Shown piece after piece: positions 40,808 to 42,823 of a stretch of DNA of 42,823 nt (position 1 is the first letter of the stretch; each line of letters begins with the position of its first letter). Origin of the DNA: JAJFUE01 sp039683515. GTDB taxonomy: Bacteria > Sumerlaeota > Sumerlaeia > MVZB01. The notes beneath the pieces were generated by a model that saw nothing but the letters and a program-made list of their open reading frames with translations, was not told the origin of the DNA and did not search any database. A program made the position numbers and the translations under genes. The stretch covers positions 1-42,823 of the forward strand of contig JBDKRG010000023.1 in NCBI GenBank assembly GCA_039683515.1, written 5' to 3'.

Positions 40808-41656
40808 GTGAACATCGACTTCTACCGCGACCGCTTCATCGACCACAACCAGCCGTCCGTCCCGATCGAGGACCGCGGCTACCAGTACGGCGACGGCGTC
40901 TACGAAGTCATCCGCGCCTACGGCGGCGTCCCGTTCATGACGGAGGAGCACCTGGACCGGTTCGAGCGCAGCACCGCCGCCATCCAGATGCGCGCGCCGT
41001 TCACGCGCCAACGCCTCGCCGAAATCATCGGCGAGGGAATCAGCCGCTCCGGGCTCGCCGAGGCGCTCGTCTATCTTCAGATCAGCCGCGGCAGCGCCCC
41101 CCGCAAGCACCCCTTCCCCAAGGTCGAGCCGGTGTTCGCGATGACGGTGCGCCCGGCCGCCCCGCCCAGCGCGGAGAAATACAAAAACGGCGTCTCGATC
41201 ACGCTCCTGCCCGACGAGCGCTGGGCCAACTGCTACATCAAGTCGATCAATCTGCTCCCCAACATCCTGGCCAAGGAAAAAGCGGCCGCCGGCGGCCATG
41301 ACGAGGCCGTGTTCATCCGTGACGGCCGCGTCACCGAAGGCTCGAGCAGCAACATCTTCGTCGTCAAGGACGGCCGGCTCCACACCCCGCCCGCGACGCG
41401 CTGGATCCTGAGCGGCATCACCCGCCTGGCGGTCCTCAAACTCGCCGCCGAACTCGACATCCCCGTTGACGAAAAGGATTTCAGCCCCGAGTTCCTGCTT
41501 GCCGCCGACGAGGCGTTCGTCACCAGCACGTCCGTCGAGGTCCTCCCCGTCCGCGCCGCCGACGACAAGCCGATCGGCCCCGGCCGCCCCGGCCCGATTT
41601 CGGATAAACTGCTGACAGCCTTCAGAGAGCTCTATCGTATCGAGTCGGTTTCATAG
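40808..41656 (+). CDS. dat: D-amino acid transaminase-like class IV aminotransferase
   Basis: A 282-residue class IV (fold-type IV) PLP enzyme, near the usual length of bacterial D-amino acid transaminase. Lys145 (CYIKSINLLPN) and Glu177 (GRVTEGSSSNIF) match the catalytic lysine and pyridine-N glutamate; Arg99-x-His101 in RGSAPRKH resembles the carboxylate trap of D-specific enzymes, which argues against branched-chain aminotransferase. It would convert D-Ala and 2-oxoglutarate to D-Glu and so could supply the MurD substrate. GTG start with GGAGA 7 bases upstream. The TAG stop is the first three bases of a nonamer array. Confidence 0.85.
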   Translation: MNIDFYRDRFIDHNQPSVPIEDRGYQYGDGVYEVIRAYGGVPFMTEEHLDRFERSTAAIQMRAPFTRQRLAEIIGEGISRSGLAEALVYLQISRGSAPRKHPFPKVEPVFAMTVRPAAPPSAEKYKNGVSITLLPDERWANCYIKSINLLPNILAKEKAAAGGHDEAVFIRDGRVTEGSSSNIFVVKDGRLHTPPATRWILSGITRLAVLKLAAELDIPVDEKDFSPEFLLAADEAFVTSTSVEVLPVRAADDKPIGPGRPGPISDKLLTAFRELYRIESVS

Positions 41657-41698
41657 GTCGTATCGATCCCATCAGTCCCAAAAGTCCCATAGGTCCCA
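41654..41698. repeat. Nonamer array, five units (TAGGTCCCA family)
   Basis: TAGGTCGTA, TCGATCCCA, TCAGTCCCA, AAAGTCCCA, TAGGTCCCA in register. The first TAG is the stop codon of the transaminase gene. It ends about 20 bases before the folD ATG. Same family as at 33352 (opposite strand) and 25979. Confidence 0.85.
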
Positions 41699-41718
41699 TT
41701 TTTGCAGAAGGATTTCCC

Positions 41719-42600
41719 ATGACCGCAACCATCATCGACGGCAAAGCCACCGCCGAGCAAATCCGCTCCGAAATCGCCGAACAGGTCAAGGCCGCCGTCG
41801 CGGCCGGTCGCCGCCCGCCCGGCCTCGGCGTGATCCTCGTCGGCGAGAACCCTGCCAGCGTCGTCTACGTCCGCAACAAGCGCCGCGCCTGCGAGGCCGC
41901 CGGCTTCCATTCGGTCCAGGTCGACCTGCCCGCGGCCACAACCCAGGAGGAACTCCTCGCCCGGGTCGAGAACCTCAACGCCGACCCGGCCATCGACGGC
42001 ATCCTGTGCCAGTTCCCGATCCCCGCCCACCTCGACGAGCAGGCGGTCATCGACGCGATCGACCCCGACAAGGACGTCGACGGCCTGAACCCGGTCAACG
42101 CCGGCCGGCTGGCCGGCGGCATGCCCGGTTTCGTCCCGGCCACGCCGCGCGGCTGCGAGGAACTCCTGCGCCGCTACAAGATTCCGACCGAAGGCCGGCG
42201 CGTCGTCGTCCTCGGCCGCTCCAAGCTCGTCGGCATGCCGATGGCCCTCCTCATGATGCGCAAAGGGGCCGACGCCACGGTCACCCTGTGCCACTCGCGC
42301 ACGCGCGACCTCGCCGCCGAGTGCGCCCGCGCCGACATCCTCATCGCCGCCATCGGCCGGCCGAAGATGGTCACCGCCGAATTCGTCAAGCCCGGCGCGG
42401 CGGTCATCGACGTCGGCATCAACCGCATCGACGATCCCGCGGCCAAGTCCGGCACGCGCCTCGTCGGCGACGTCGACTACGAAGCGGTCCGGGACAAGGC
42501 CGGCTGGATCACCCCCGTCCCCGGCGGCGTCGGCCCGATGACGATCGCCATGCTCCTCTCCAACACGCTGCAAAGCTGGAGCAAAAGGCATCAGAAGTAA
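41719..42600 (+). CDS. folD: Methylenetetrahydrofolate dehydrogenase/cyclohydrolase
   Basis: A 293-residue bifunctional enzyme interconverting methylene-, methenyl- and formyl-THF with NADP. Key residues align with the E. coli enzyme: Tyr50, Lys54 (VVYVRNKRRAC), Gln98 in GILCQFPIP, Asp121 in DKDVDGLNP. VVLGRSKLVGMPMALLM is the nucleotide-binding strand, and TPVPGGVGPMTIAMLL the C-terminal signature. GAAGGA precedes the ATG. No other folate gene is adjacent. Confidence 0.95.
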   Translation: MTATIIDGKATAEQIRSEIAEQVKAAVAAGRRPPGLGVILVGENPASVVYVRNKRRACEAAGFHSVQVDLPAATTQEELLARVENLNADPAIDGILCQFPIPAHLDEQAVIDAIDPDKDVDGLNPVNAGRLAGGMPGFVPATPRGCEELLRRYKIPTEGRRVVVLGRSKLVGMPMALLMMRKGADATVTLCHSRTRDLAAECARADILIAAIGRPKMVTAEFVKPGAAVIDVGINRIDDPAAKSGTRLVGDVDYEAVRDKAGWITPVPGGVGPMTIAMLLSNTLQSWSKRHQK

Positions 42601-42725
42601 TCAAACGGGAGGAAACGGGGACCTCCGCAAACTTCGTTCCCTCCCTTTTCAACCGCTCTAAAAATTTCGATTTGGGTGATTTGAATTTGTTTAGACCGAG
42701 TGATAAAAGATTTCCGGCCACAGGA

Positions 42726-42817
42726 ATCGCCGGCGAGGGCGCCGGCGCCACAGTGCGATAAGCTATTCAATACTAAATAGCTGTTTTCGATGTGGGGCCG
42801 GCGCCCCCGCCGGCCAT
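42726..42817. repeat. 92-bp palindromic element, copy B
   Basis: Arms at 42726-42752 and 42791-42817 around a 38-bp centre. It is in the opposite orientation to copy A (14091-14182). Its right arm matches the 25-bp stretch at 2656-2680. The spacer before it (42601-42725) has no gene. Confidence 0.9.
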
Positions 42818-42823
42818 TCACGC

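Overview
This is a GC-rich bacterial chromosome segment of about 42.8 kb. It carries about 32 protein-coding genes and two transposase remnants; I saw no rRNA, tRNA or CRISPR array. It encodes a normal diderm-type core: peptidoglycan synthesis (murD, ftsW, murG, murC), a D-amino acid transaminase, arginine synthesis (argF, argD), one-carbon metabolism (folD), transketolase, and a lipoprotein signal. Alongside this core are type-IV-pilin-like secreted proteins, PQQ-repeat and TPR proteins, DUF5107, a squalene/phytoene synthase and a CofE-like protein. The pilin N-terminus, the many TPR and FN3 secreted proteins and the repeat-filled spacers fit an uncultured lineage near the PVC, Sumerlaeota or Hydrogenedentota groups. 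That placement is inference; no rRNA or universal marker tree is possible from this window.

Layout. 1-579: tandem C-terminal scraps of an IS200/RAYT-like transposase with direct and inverted end repeats. 580-3595 (minus): an overlapping three-gene unit of PQQ-propeller protein, pilin-like protein and GT4 glycosyltransferase. 3829-5773: squalene/phytoene synthase converging on a CDF cation exporter. 5986-10305 (minus): a secreted protein with a possible alpha/alpha-toroid motif, a GT39-like membrane glycosyltransferase and a trans-sulfuration PLP enzyme. 10726-14023 (plus): transketolase and a class I/II aminotransferase. 14210-17483 (minus): a zinc-ribbon/TPR membrane protein and a CsgG-like/TPR lipoprotein. 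17677-25943 (plus): a Wzt-type ABC ATPase, then a partial division and cell-wall cluster murD-(GT-C-like)-ftsW-murG-murC closed by a terminator. 26056-34315 (minus): paired FN3 secreted proteins, a CofE-like protein, paired M50 proteases, a GNAT, argF, argD and an EIIA-CBS protein. 34677-42600 (plus): an OadA-like carboxyltransferase without its biotin domain, a double-receiver protein, a DUF5107-TPR protein, D-amino acid transaminase and folD.

The genes are ordinary; the spacers are not. They hold several families of short periodic or palindromic DNA: (i) a compound hexamer array, (CGATTA)n followed by (CGAGCA)n, at four loci; (ii) heptamer arrays; (iii) nonamer arrays around TGGGACCCA; (iv) a 92-bp palindrome present twice, with one arm also found inside a coding region; (v) several other inverted repeats. 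Many of these begin within 0-4 bases of a stop codon, and in some cases the repeat unit itself supplies the stop. This coupling of gene 3' ends to repeats is the most interesting signal in the window.
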